From Paenibacillus turpanensis (GTDB lineage Bacteria > Bacillota > Bacilli > Paenibacillales > YIM-B00363), in the NCBI RefSeq assembly GCF_011421635.1, contig NZ_WTLI01000010.1:1-64000 (forward strand): a stretch of DNA of 64,000 nt, in the 5' to 3' direction. Position 1 is the stretch's first letter. Each line of letters begins with the position of its first letter. The position numbers and the translations under genes were made by a program. The notes under the pieces are model-generated. The model saw only the letters and a list, made by a program, of their open reading frames with translations. It was not told the origin of the DNA and searched no databases. This document shows positions 1-8,975 of this stretch, piece after piece.

Positions 1-1830
1 GCGCCGACATTCTGATGGCTCTCATCGCCGTCGTCCACAGCATCCGTCAGCTTGCCGGAGACAATCGACGCATTCGCCCGCTCATCGCTGTACGACGCTT
101 CGTCGTCGAGGTACAGCACCGCCGCCAGCGCCAGTTCCTCTTCGCCGAGCCAGGCTTCGGCACGCTCTCGCAGCGCCGTTTGCGTCAGCAGCACCTTCGC
201 TCCGCTGTCCTCAAGCATGAACCGCACGCGGTCCGCCGGATAATCCGGGTCAAGCGGCACATACGCCCCGCCCGCTTTCCAGACGGCCAGCACGGCCACC
301 AGCAAGTCCACCGAACGCTCGGCGAGAATGCCGACGATCGTCTCCCGGCCGATGCCGCTTGCGCGCAGGGTGGCCCCCAAGCGGTTCACCCGCTCGTTCA
401 GCTCCGCATACGTCAACCGGTCGTTTTCGTACACGACGGCTGACTCTTCCGGCGCACGCTCCGCCTGTTCCTCAAACAGCCGGTGGAACGCCGCTGCAGG
501 AGCCGCTTCCGGCTGCACCGGGTTGAACGAGACGAGAATTTGTTCTTTTTCCTCTACCGTCAGTAAGTTCAGCTCGGCAATCTTCGCTTCCGGGCGACTT
601 ACGATCGCCGCAAGCAAATGTCCGAAATGAGTCGACAGCCGCCGGATCGTGCTTTCTTTATAAAGAGCCTTTGCGAATTCAAAGCTGCACTCCAAGCCGC
701 CATTTTCTTCCGTTACATCCACACTCAGGTCGAACTTGGCCGTGCCGTATTCGCTAGGGTACGGGGACAATTTCAGCCCTTCCAGCTCAAACTCTTTGTC
801 CTCCAAGTTTTGCAGGGAGAACATCGTGTCAAACAGCGGGTTGCGACTCAAATCCCGGCTGACCTGCACTTTATCGACGAGCTCTTCGAACGGATAATTC
901 TGATGCTCGTAAGCGCCTAAGGTCGTTTCTTTCACTTCTTCCAGATACGACAGGAAGGTCTTCTCCGAAGCCGGATAATTGCGGAGTGCCAGTGTATTGA
1001 CGAACATTCCAATCAACGGCTGCGTGTCTCCGTGCGTTCTACCGGCAATCGACGTTCCGACGATCAAATCGTCCTGACCCGTATATTTATGCAAAAGCAC
1101 GGTATATGCCGCAAGCAGCACCATATACAGCGTTGTTCCTCTTTGAACGGCCAGCTGCTTCAATCCTTCATTCGTTGCCTCGTCCACGAAGGACGTTAGC
1201 GTTTGTCCCTCAAAGCTCTGCACGGCCGGACGCGGATAGTCCGTCGGCATTTCCAGGACCGGCAGCTCGCCCCGGTAACGGTCCAGCCAGTAAGCTTCCT
1301 CGCGTTTCAACTGCGCTTTTTGCTCGTCCGACTGCTGCCATACCGCATAGTCCTTGTATTGAATGCGCAAAGGCTCTAATGACTCGCCGCCGTACAGACG
1401 AACGAGTTCCTCGACTAACACGTCCATCGAAACCCCGTCGGAGACGATATGATGCATGTCGAACATCAGCAAATAACGTTCGGCTGCCAGCTCTACGAGC
1501 TCCGCCCGCAGCAGCGGCGGCTTCGCCAAGTCGAAAGGCCGGATGAAGGCCTGCACGACTTCGGGCGCTTCTTCTTCGCTCGCATGACGGTACTCGACGG
1601 CAAAATCGACGCTCTCGTAAATACGCTGTACAGCTTCGCCTTGTACGATCTCAAAGCCGGTTCGCAGCGTTTCGTGCCGTGCGATCAGTCCGCGGAAAGC
1701 CCTCTCCAGCAGGCTCCGGTCAATCGATCCTTCCAGCAGCAGCACGCCCGGCATGTTGTAGCTCTGATCGGCTCCTTCCAGCTGATTCAGGATAAACAGC
1801 CGCTTCTGAGCTGAGGAAAGCGGATAATAT
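1..1830 (-). other. NRPS module 3 (C3 and partial A3)
   Basis: C3 starts at YPLSSAQKRLFILNQ and has an intact HHIVSDGVS motif and IGMFVNTLALR, typical of an LCL condensation domain. A3 begins near TYAELNERVNRL and is cut by the window edge before its specificity pocket, so its substrate is unknown. Confidence 0.9.
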
Positions 1831-4800
1831 GCTCTTGCGCCTGCCAGCGGAATTGACGAGAACGACTGCTCTCCGATCCGCAAGATGGCGAGAGCCATCT
1901 CTTCGATCGTCGAGTAACGGAATACGTCACGCAGAGGCAGCTCGACGTTCAGCTCCTGATGCACCTTGCTCACCAGTGTCGTCGCCCGCAGGGAATGGCC
2001 GCCCAGGTCGAAGAAGTTGTCATGAACGCCGATATGCTCCAGTCCGAGCACGCTTTTCCAAATTCCGGCCAAGCTGGCTTCCAGCGGAGTCCGAGGCGGA
2101 GCATGTCCTGCACCCGGCTGCAGGCTCTCCTCTGGCGCCGGGAGAGATCGGCGGTCGACTTTGCCGTTCGTCGTCAGCGGGAGCCGTTCCAACTGGATCA
2201 GGTACGCCGGGATCATATAGGCCGGGAGTTCCTGGGAAAGCACGCTCTTCAGCTTGGCCGCCGGAAACTCGCGGTCCGCTTCATAATAGGCGCAAAGCTG
2301 CTTCTCTCCGGAGGCGCTTTCCCTAGCGTATACCGTCGCTTTCCGAATTCCCTCCACTTTCTGAAGCTGAGCTTCGATCTCGCCCAGTTCAATGCGGAAG
2401 CCGCGGATTTTCACTTGGTCGTCCGTCCGTCCCACGTATTCGATCGTGCCGTCCGGCAGCCATTTCGCCAGATCCCCCGTCCGGTACATGCGCTCTCCCG
2501 GTACAAACGGATTGTCCACAAATTTCTCAGCCGTCAGCTCCGGCCGGTTATTGTAGCCCCGTACCAAGCCTTCTCCGCCGACGCAAAGCTCCCCGGCCAC
2601 GCCGATCGGCAGAAGCTTATTCCGGCTGTCGACGATATACACGGTCGTATTGCTGATCGGCCGTCCGATGGGTACGGTAACTGCCGACTCATCAATGAAG
2701 TCGACCGGAAGGTACGTGGTGTAAACCGTGCTTTCCGACGGGCCGTACAGGTGGTTGAGCCTGCCCGGTCCGATATGGGCGAGCGCTTTACGCACATGGC
2801 CGACCGATACGCGCTCTCCTCCGAACAAAATCGCCCGGACATCCCGCAGGCAGTCGACGTTCACATCTACAAGGACGTTGAAGAAAGCCGTCGTAATCAG
2901 CATGACCGAGATGTGCTCGCGCTGGATGAGATCCGCCAGCCGGCCGATTTCCAGCAAAGTCTCGCGCGAAACCAGCACCAGCCGCGCCCCGTTGGTCAAA
3001 GCGCCGAAAATATCAAAAATCGCTCCGTCAAACGAATAGCTCGAAAGCTGGAGGACATGATCCTGCTCGGTGATGTCGATATAATTCGTGTTTCGCACGA
3101 TCCGCACGATGTTGCGGTGCGAAACAAGGTTGCCTTTCGGCTTGCCCGTCGTGCCTGACGTATAGATGACACAGGCCAGATCTGTCGCTTCGGTGCCCGG
3201 ATTTAGATTTGTGCCGTCCTCGTGATAGAAGGACTCGTCATCCAGTAGGATCACGGAGTCCGAACCCGCCAGGCGCTCGCGCAAACGGCTTTGCGTCAGC
3301 ATGACCTGTGCTCCCGAATCCTCGATCAAGAAACGGATACGCTCCTCCGGATATTCCGGGTCAATCGGTACGTAAGCCGCTCCGGCTTTGTGTGCCGCCA
3401 GCATGCCAACCACCATTTCGATGGAACGCTCAGCCATAATAGCGACCAGACGGCCTTTGGATATCCCGTGGCTGCGCAAGGTACGGGCAAGGCGGTTAAT
3501 GCGTTCGTTCAGCTCGCGGTAGGTCAGCTCTTGCTCATTCAACGATATGGCGGCTGCTTCCGGAATGCGCAATGCCTGCTCTTCGAACAATTGAATGAGC
3601 GTCTTCCCGCGCGGAAATTCCGTGGCGGTGTCGTTAAAACGTCCGATAATATCGGCCTTTTCCGCTTCCGTCACAAGTTCCAGCTCGCCCACGGTAATTT
3701 CCGGGTTATCGGTCACCTGCTCCAGCAGATGGACGAGATGACCCTTCAGCCGCTCGATACTGTCTTTATCGAACACTTCGGTGTTAAAGTCGAACCGAAT
3801 TTCGATCTCGGCTCCCGGCACCACGGTCACGTTGAAGTTATAGTTCGTCTGCTCCTCCATCTGAACGTCAGCGATCGTCAGGTCGCCGTGCTGCTGGTCG
3901 CCCGCCTGCTCCATCTGCTCGTCCACCGGATAGTTCTCGAAAGCGATGATATGGCTGATCAGGTTCTGCTTTTGCACGCTGCGGGCTTGAATTTCATACA
4001 GCGGATAATAATCATAACGCCCGGACTCCAGCGCCCGCTCTTGGAGCTTCGCCATCAGGTCGGCAAACACGGTCTCCGCTTCGCTCGTGACGCGGACCGG
4101 CACCGTATTGATGAACAGTCCGATCATGGACTCGATGCCGGGGATTTCCGCCGGTCTTCCGGCCACGACGCTGCCGAATACGGCATCGTTTGTTCCGTTA
4201 TATTTTTGCAGCATCACGCCCCAAGCGGCTTGCAGCAGCGTATTGACCGTAATAAGGCGCTGTTTCGCCACCCGGTCCATCCGCTCGCTCAAGTCCTTGC
4301 CCAGCTCGGCGGTGACGTGATCAGCCGTAAATCTGCCGTTCGGCGCCGGTTCCTTTTGTCCCGGAAGTACGGTTTGCCCTTCATAACCTGCCAGGTATGC
4401 CGTCCAATAGCCGGATGCCGCCTGATCGTCCTGTTTCTCCAACCATTCGATATAGGCGCCATAATCCGATCCCTTATCTCCCGCAGGCTGCTTGCCGGAT
4501 GCCAAGGCCGCGTACGTCTGAAACAGCTCCTGCGTCAGCTGCGGCAGGCACCAGCCGTCCATCAAAATATGCTGAAAACTCCACAGCACATGATAGCTTT
4601 GCTCTTCGGTGCGCAGGATCGTAACCCGAACGAGCGCGTCATGTTCCAGGTCGAAGCCGCGAAGCTTGTCATCCTCGGCCTTTTTATCCAAATACGCTTG
4701 TTTCTCGTCCGCCTGCAAATGAAGCAGCTCTTCATATTCAAAGCCGACCGGCTTGTCGCGGTATATGATTTGCAGCGGCTCGCCCGCCGGTCCTTTCACA

Positions 4801-7800
4801 AAATTCGCCCGCAGCACCAGATGACGTTTCGCAAGCTCCATCCAGCTTCTCTCGAAAAGCTGGACGTCGAGCGCTCCCCGCATCGTAAACCGCGTCTGCT
4901 CGAAGTAAGCGGCCGTTTGCCTGTCAAACGCGCTGTGGAACCACATGCCCTTCTGCATCGGCGTAAGCGAGTAAATATTTTCGATTTCCCCGAGATGGTC
5001 CGAGCGCTGGGCAATCTGCTCCAATTCCGCGATGGTCAAGCCTTTAAATTGCACGTCGCTCGGTGTCAATTCCGTGTTTTCTTTGCCTGCGCAGTGGGTT
5101 ATGAGCTCTCGTAGACTTTGCTCAAGCCGCTGAGCGAAGGTTTCCATCGTTTCCTTGCGATACTGCCTCCGGCTGTAACTGAGATCGAGCGATAAAGTGC
5201 CATCCAGCACCATGCCGTTGATATCCAGCACAAAGCTGCGGGCCTGCCGGTCGCTGGCTGGGCTGCCGCTTGAATAAGAAGATATGCCGATCTCGTCCTG
5301 GTTGACATCATCGTCGAACTGGCCGAGGTAGTTAAAATTAATTTCCGGCTCTGCGCCCCAAACAAAGCCATCCCCCGATTTGGAGAGATAGCGACATACG
5401 CCGTACCCAAGCCCCTTGTTAGGAATGCGGCGCAAGCTTTCCTTGACCTGTTTAATCTGATAGGCCAAATCCCGGTCGGTTTCCGGCTCCAGGACAACCG
5501 GATACTTGGTCGTAAACCAGCCGACTGTGCGCGTGATGTCGATATCCGTTCCGATCGATTCGCGTCCATGTCCTTCGAGATTGATCCGCACCCGTTCGTG
5601 TCCCGTCCACTTACGAACGGCTATGCCGAGCGCCGTTACCAAAATATCGTTCATTTCGGTGTTGTAGGCACGGTGAACCCGCTTTAGCAGCAGTTCCGTT
5701 TCTTCGGGAGTTAAACGGACGAACAGCGATTCGTTGTCCTGCTGCGTCGTAACGTCCGCCTCCAGATCCTTCGGCAAGGCCGGAACCGCAATTTGTTCCA
5801 CGGCCTGCCAATAGGCCCGTTCCTTCGCCATCTCCGGGCTTTGGGCGTAAGCCGCCAACTGCTCGGACCAAGTGCGGTACGCATCCGTTTTCGCAGGGAA
5901 ACGAATTTCCTCGCTTTTGCCGGCCTGCTCGTAACCCAGAGCAAAATCCTCCATCAAAATGCGCCAAGACACGCCGTCCACCACGGCATGATGAACCGCG
6001 AGCAGCAAATGATCGCCGTCCGCACACCGGAACAGTCCCGCCTTCACGAGGGGACCGTTCTCCAGATCAATGCCCGCTTGAATGTCCGTTGCCTTTGCTT
6101 CCACAGCTTTCGCGGTAATCTCCGCATCCTTAAAGTCGAACACGTCCAGCATGAACAGCTCGCCTTCCTGAATCGCGCGGTTCCGTGCGCTAAACCCTTG
6201 CTCCGTCTTGCGGAAAACCATCCGCAAAGCGTCATGATGCTCGACCAGCTTTTGCAGCACCTGACGCACCGTCTCTTCGTCGAAGCGTTCCTTCCGGTAC
6301 AGCATCACCGACTGGTTGAAATGGTGCGGGTCCGCAAAGGAGTTCTCGAAAAACCAATGCTGAATCGGCGTCAGTGCCGTTTCACCCGTTACTTCGCCTT
6401 GATCGATGGTTCGTCCGATCGGTTTCACATGCAGGCTGAGCTGCGAAATAGTCGGATATTTGAACAAATCTCGGATTTCCAGCTTGTACCCGGCTTGATG
6501 AAGCCGCGAAGATACTTGAATGGATTTGATAGAATCTCCGCCCAGCTCGAAGAAATGATCCGTTACCCCAACGCGATCAGTGTTCAATACCGCCTGCCAC
6601 ACATCGGCAAGCGTCCGCTCGGCTTCATTGCGGGGAGCTACGTACGCGCCATCGGTCAGCGCGTTTCCTTCCGGAGCGGGCAAAGCTTTGCGGTCGATTT
6701 TGTCGTTCGGCGTGAGCGGCATCCGCGGAAGCTGAACAAAATGCGACGGAATCATGTAATTCGGCAATTTTTGTCCTAACGCGCTTCTCAGCTCGCCGAG
6801 CGTAAGCGGGCGGCCCGCTACCAGGTAAGCGCACAGTTCTTGCCCGCTTTTGCCTTCCCGCGCGATGACAATCGTCTCCTGCACGGAGTCGATCTTCAGA
6901 AGCTGCTCTTCAATCTCGCCGATCTCAATCCGGAATCCACGGATTTTCACCTGATGGTCGATCCGGCCCAAGTACTCAATATTTCCGTCCGGCAGCCAGC
7001 GGGCCAAGTCGCCCGTCCGGTACAGTCTCTCTCCGGGCTCAAACGGGTGTTCAGTGAATTTCTCCGCCGTCAGATCCGGCCGGTTCCAATATCCCCGGGC
7101 GAGGCCGACGCCCGCGATGCATAATTCTCCCTCCACTCCGATAGGCGCCAACTGATTCTGTGCGCTCAGTATATACAGGCGATGGTTCCAGATCGGACGT
7201 CCGATCGGAATCGCTCTGCGTTCGGTGTCATTCGTAGACGCCGCCCACACGGATGTGGCGATCGAGGCTTCCGTCGGACCGTACGCGTTATAGTACTGTA
7301 CCTTGTCTTTCCACTGCTGCACGAATTCGGCTGAAACGGCGGAGCCTGCAGTGATGAGCCTGCTCAGACTCGGCAGTCGGTCTGGATTCAAATAAGCCGC
7401 ATAAGTTGGCGGCAAAGTGGCGATCGTAATTGCATGCTCGTTCATGAAACGTTCGAACAGCTGATTATCCAAAATCGTCTCGGTTGACGGTATATATATG
7501 GCCGCCCCGAAATACAGAGCGTTGAACATCTCCCAGCACGACGCATCAAACGATAGGCTGGCGAATTGCAGTACTCGATCCTGTTCAGTCGTGTGAAGCG
7601 TATGGGCAAACGTCAGTTTCAGGCTGACCAGCCCGCGATGCTCCAGCATGACCCCTTTGGGTTTGCCCGTCGTACCTGATGTATAGATGACATAAGCTAG
7701 ATCGTTCGGACCGCTGGCCGGCTCCAGGTTCGAGCCATCGTCGCGGTAGGCCAGCTCGTCATCCAGCGCCACCACGGTCCCTTCGAACGGCACCTGCTGC

Positions 7801-8975
7801 AGCAGCTCCCTTTGAGTCAGCAGCAGTTGCGCGTTCGAGTCCTCCAGAATGTAGCGGATGCGTTCTTCCGGATATTCCGGGTCGATCGGCACGTAGGCGC
7901 CGCCAGCTTTCAGAACCGCCAGAATGCCAACGACCGTCTCCAGCGATCTCCTTGCCATCAAGCCTACCAGCTGATTGGGCAACACGCCGACCGATCGCAG
8001 CGTCCGTGCCAGCCGGTTCGCCCGTTCGTTCAGCTCCGCATACGAAAGCCGACGACCCTCATAGACAACCGCCGTCGCTTCGGGCACCCGCTTCGCCTGC
8101 TCCTCCACGAGCTGATGAATCGTTCGTTCACAGGGATAGTCCTTCTCGGTATCGTTAAAGCTTCGCAGCAATTGAAATTTTTCGTCCTTCGACAGCATGT
8201 CCGCCCGCACGATGTCCAGCTCCAACTCGTGAAGCCCCACAGCCAGCAGGCGATTCAGATGGCCGACGACCCGAGTCATGAACTCTGAGTCATATAAGTG
8301 CTCGTTATATGACAGCGCTAGCTTTATCGTCTCGCCGGTTAAGCTGAACTCAAAGGAACAATCCGTGATCACGTTATGCCCGATTTCGTTCAGATGCAGC
8401 TCCTTAAGGGATACTAGCGTATGGACGACGGGTATCCCGCCTGCATATTGCAGATCCAGCTTCTCCGTCATTTTTAAGAACGGAATATGTTGATGCTGAA
8501 TCGCTTCCGGTAAGGAAGTCCTCAGCTCGCTCAGAAGCATTTTAAAAGTTGCACCCGCCGAAAGCGTATTTTTCAAAATGACCGTATGATTAACGGATCG
8601 GCGCATCTCCGTCGGTTTCTGTACAACCGGCATGCCGACCAGAATGTCAGAAACGCTTGTATATTTATGCAATAGCGACTGTACACCGGCGAGCAAAATC
8701 ATAAAAGCCGCCAGCGGAGCGCCCTTGCTCATTTGAAGGACGCGCTGCGCCACTTCCTCCGAAAGTGAACCGACGACGGTTGTCACAATGGGCTCCAGGG
8801 AGCTTGGAGCTTTGCTGTAAGGCAGCCGTGTCAAGGTATAATCGTCGTCGCTACCGAGTTTTTCGTTCCAAAACAACGTCTCTTTTTCAAAAGCCACCTG
8901 GATCGTTCCCCTCTCTTCATCGGTAAAAGCAATCCGGCGGAGCATATGCCGCAGCAACGCTCCAGCCTCGCTCAC
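1..8975 (-). CDS. Non-ribosomal peptide synthetase, 5' part (runs off the window)
   Basis: A single open frame of about 2990 codons on the minus strand, without a stop, that continues past base 1. Domain order from the N-terminus: C-terminal lobe of a condensation (C) domain, adenylation A1, carrier T1, epimerase E, C2, A2, T2, C3 and the start of A3. Visible motifs include the A-domain core YTSGTTGKPKG twice, carrier motifs LGGDSIKS (T1) and LGGHSLRA (T2), HHAVVDG in E, QHILMDG in C2 and HHIVSDG in C3. The chosen start is GTG at 8975: an in-frame TAG lies two codons upstream, and ATG at 8946 is the main alternative. No convincing ribosome-binding site precedes either. The enzyme assembles a peptide in the cytoplasm from amino-acyl adenylates held on phosphopantetheine carriers. 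Two residues are covered fully and a third begins. The ectB-like gene upstream suggests that later modules may use diaminobutyrate, but that is inference. Confidence 0.95.
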   Translation of the reverse strand, partial: MSEAGALLRHMLRRIAFTDEERGTIQVAFEKETLFWNEKLGSDDDYTLTRLPYSKAPSSLEPIVTTVVGSLSEEVAQRVLQMSKGAPLAAFMILLAGVQSLLHKYTSVSDILVGMPVVQKPTEMRRSVNHTVILKNTLSAGATFKMLLSELRTSLPEAIQHQHIPFLKMTEKLDLQYAGGIPVVHTLVSLKELHLNEIGHNVITDCSFEFSLTGETIKLALSYNEHLYDSEFMTRVVGHLNRLLAVGLHELELDIVRADMLSKDEKFQLLRSFNDTEKDYPCERTIHQLVEEQAKRVPEATAVVYEGRRLSYAELNERANRLARTLRSVGVLPNQLVGLMARRSLETVVGILAVLKAGGAYVPIDPEYPEERIRYILEDSNAQLLLTQRELLQQVPFEGTVVALDDELAYRDDGSNLEPASGPNDLAYVIYTSGTTGKPKGVMLEHRGLVSLKLTFAHTLHTTEQDRVLQFASLSFDASCWEMFNALYFGAAIYIPSTETILDNQLFERFMNEHAITIATLPPTYAAYLNPDRLPSLSRLITAGSAVSAEFVQQWKDKVQYYNAYGPTEASIATSVWAASTNDTERRAIPIGRPIWNHRLYILSAQNQLAPIGVEGELCIAGVGLARGYWNRPDLTAEKFTEHPFEPGERLYRTGDLARWLPDGNIEYLGRIDHQVKIRGFRIEIGEIEEQLLKIDSVQETIVIAREGKSGQELCAYLVAGRPLTLGELRSALGQKLPNYMIPSHFVQLPRMPLTPNDKIDRKALPAPEGNALTDGAYVAPRNEAERTLADVWQAVLNTDRVGVTDHFFELGGDSIKSIQVSSRLHQAGYKLEIRDLFKYPTISQLSLHVKPIGRTIDQGEVTGETALTPIQHWFFENSFADPHHFNQSVMLYRKERFDEETVRQVLQKLVEHHDALRMVFRKTEQGFSARNRAIQEGELFMLDVFDFKDAEITAKAVEAKATDIQAGIDLENGPLVKAGLFRCADGDHLLLAVHHAVVDGVSWRILMEDFALGYEQAGKSEEIRFPAKTDAYRTWSEQLAAYAQSPEMAKERAYWQAVEQIAVPALPKDLEADVTTQQDNESLFVRLTPEETELLLKRVHRAYNTEMNDILVTALGIAVRKWTGHERVRINLEGHGRESIGTDIDITRTVGWFTTKYPVVLEPETDRDLAYQIKQVKESLRRIPNKGLGYGVCRYLSKSGDGFVWGAEPEINFNYLGQFDDDVNQDEIGISSYSSGSPASDRQARSFVLDINGMVLDGTLSLDLSYSRRQYRKETMETFAQRLEQSLRELITHCAGKENTELTPSDVQFKGLTIAELEQIAQRSDHLGEIENIYSLTPMQKGMWFHSAFDRQTAAYFEQTRFTMRGALDVQLFERSWMELAKRHLVLRANFVKGPAGEPLQIIYRDKPVGFEYEELLHLQADEKQAYLDKKAEDDKLRGFDLEHDALVRVTILRTEEQSYHVLWSFQHILMDGWCLPQLTQELFQTYAALASGKQPAGDKGSDYGAYIEWLEKQDDQAASGYWTAYLAGYEGQTVLPGQKEPAPNGRFTADHVTAELGKDLSERMDRVAKQRLITVNTLLQAAWGVMLQKYNGTNDAVFGSVVAGRPAEIPGIESMIGLFINTVPVRVTSEAETVFADLMAKLQERALESGRYDYYPLYEIQARSVQKQNLISHIIAFENYPVDEQMEQAGDQQHGDLTIADVQMEEQTNYNFNVTVVPGAEIEIRFDFNTEVFDKDSIERLKGHLVHLLEQVTDNPEITVGELELVTEAEKADIIGRFNDTATEFPRGKTLIQLFEEQALRIPEAAAISLNEQELTYRELNERINRLARTLRSHGISKGRLVAIMAERSIEMVVGMLAAHKAGAAYVPIDPEYPEERIRFLIEDSGAQVMLTQSRLRERLAGSDSVILLDDESFYHEDGTNLNPGTEATDLACVIYTSGTTGKPKGNLVSHRNIVRIVRNTNYIDITEQDHVLQLSSYSFDGAIFDIFGALTNGARLVLVSRETLLEIGRLADLIQREHISVMLITTAFFNVLVDVNVDCLRDVRAILFGGERVSVGHVRKALAHIGPGRLNHLYGPSESTVYTTYLPVDFIDESAVTVPIGRPISNTTVYIVDSRNKLLPIGVAGELCVGGEGLVRGYNNRPELTAEKFVDNPFVPGERMYRTGDLAKWLPDGTIEYVGRTDDQVKIRGFRIELGEIEAQLQKVEGIRKATVYARESASGEKQLCAYYEADREFPAAKLKSVLSQELPAYMIPAYLIQLERLPLTTNGKVDRRSLPAPEESLQPGAGHAPPRTPLEASLAGIWKSVLGLEHIGVHDNFFDLGGHSLRATTLVSKVHQELNVELPLRDVFRYSTIEEMALAILRIGEQSFSSIPLAGARAYYPLSSAQKRLFILNQLEGADQSYNMPGVLLLEGSIDRSLLERAFRGLIARHETLRTGFEIVQGEAVQRIYESVDFAVEYRHASEEEAPEVVQAFIRPFDLAKPPLLRAELVELAAERYLLMFDMHHIVSDGVSMDVLVEELVRLYGGESLEPLRIQYKDYAVWQQSDEQKAQLKREEAYWLDRYRGELPVLEMPTDYPRPAVQSFEGQTLTSFVDEATNEGLKQLAVQRGTTLYMVLLAAYTVLLHKYTGQDDLIVGTSIAGRTHGDTQPLIGMFVNTLALRNYPASEKTFLSYLEEVKETTLGAYEHQNYPFEELVDKVQVSRDLSRNPLFDTMFSLQNLEDKEFELEGLKLSPYPSEYGTAKFDLSVDVTEENGGLECSFEFAKALYKESTIRRLSTHFGHLLAAIVSRPEAKIAELNLLTVEEKEQILVSFNPVQPEAAPAAAFHRLFEEQAERAPEESAVVYENDRLTYAELNERVNRLGATLRASGIGRETIVGILAERSVDLLVAVLAVWKAGGAYVPLDPDYPADRVRFMLEDSGAKVLLTQTALRERAEAWLGEEELALAAVLYLDDEASYSDERANASIVSGKLTDAVDDGDESHQNVG
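1910..4970 (-). other. NRPS module 2 (C2-A2-T2)
   Basis: C2 begins at YSLTPMQKGMWFHS. Its catalytic motif reads QHILMDGWC: the first His of HHxxxDG is Gln, while the second, catalytic His is kept. As it follows an E domain it should be a D-accepting (DCL) condensation domain. The A2 specificity residues read by eye are D-G-F-L-L-G-L-V-Y plus Lys, which suggests a hydrophobic or aromatic side chain; I cannot assign one amino acid. T2 carries LGGHSLRA, with no epimerase after it, so residue 2 should stay L. Confidence 0.85.
5090..6660 (-). other. NRPS carrier T1 plus epimerase E domain
   Basis: The carrier site is LGGDSIKS. The Asp-Ser form (GGDSI) is typical of carriers that hand over to epimerases, in contrast to GGHSL in T2. 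The E domain begins at TPIQHWFFEN and shows HHAVVDGVSW, EGHGRE, TVGWFTTKYP and NYLGQFD, all epimerase core motifs, so it looks active. The domain set predicts L- to D-conversion of the first residue before the C2 domain condenses it. Confidence 0.9.
6680..8135 (-). other. NRPS A1 domain, predicted phenylalanine
   Basis: Aligned by eye to the GrsA PheA domain, the specificity residues are D-A-W (FDASCWEMF), T (ATLPPTY), I and A (LITAGSA), A (NAYGPTE), I and A (EASIATS) plus the usual Lys. This gives DAWTIAAIAK against DAWTIAAICK in GrsA and TycA, so L-Phe is the likely substrate. One position differs (Cys to Ala). The domain is followed by a carrier and an epimerase, which would deliver D-Phe, as in gramicidin S and tyrocidine initiation. 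Confidence 0.8.
8140..8975 (-). other. Truncated condensation domain (C-lobe only) at the NRPS N-terminus
   Basis: The first roughly 270 residues of the NRPS match the second half of a condensation domain. They start near the FWNEKL linker and include a GMPVVQKP segment and the C-terminal lobe. The N-terminal lobe with the catalytic HHxxxDG motif is missing, so this fragment cannot catalyse condensation. It leads directly into A1. Either it is a natural leftover in a starter module or the N-lobe was lost; the odd 694-bp spacer sits exactly where that lobe would be encoded. Confidence 0.8.

Noticed and set aside
1-8940. Long plus-strand open frames, e.g. 1959-3158 and 3291-5114
   Set aside because: They are antisense to NRPS codons. 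The minus frame carries all the domain motifs and no stop, while the plus frames match no family.
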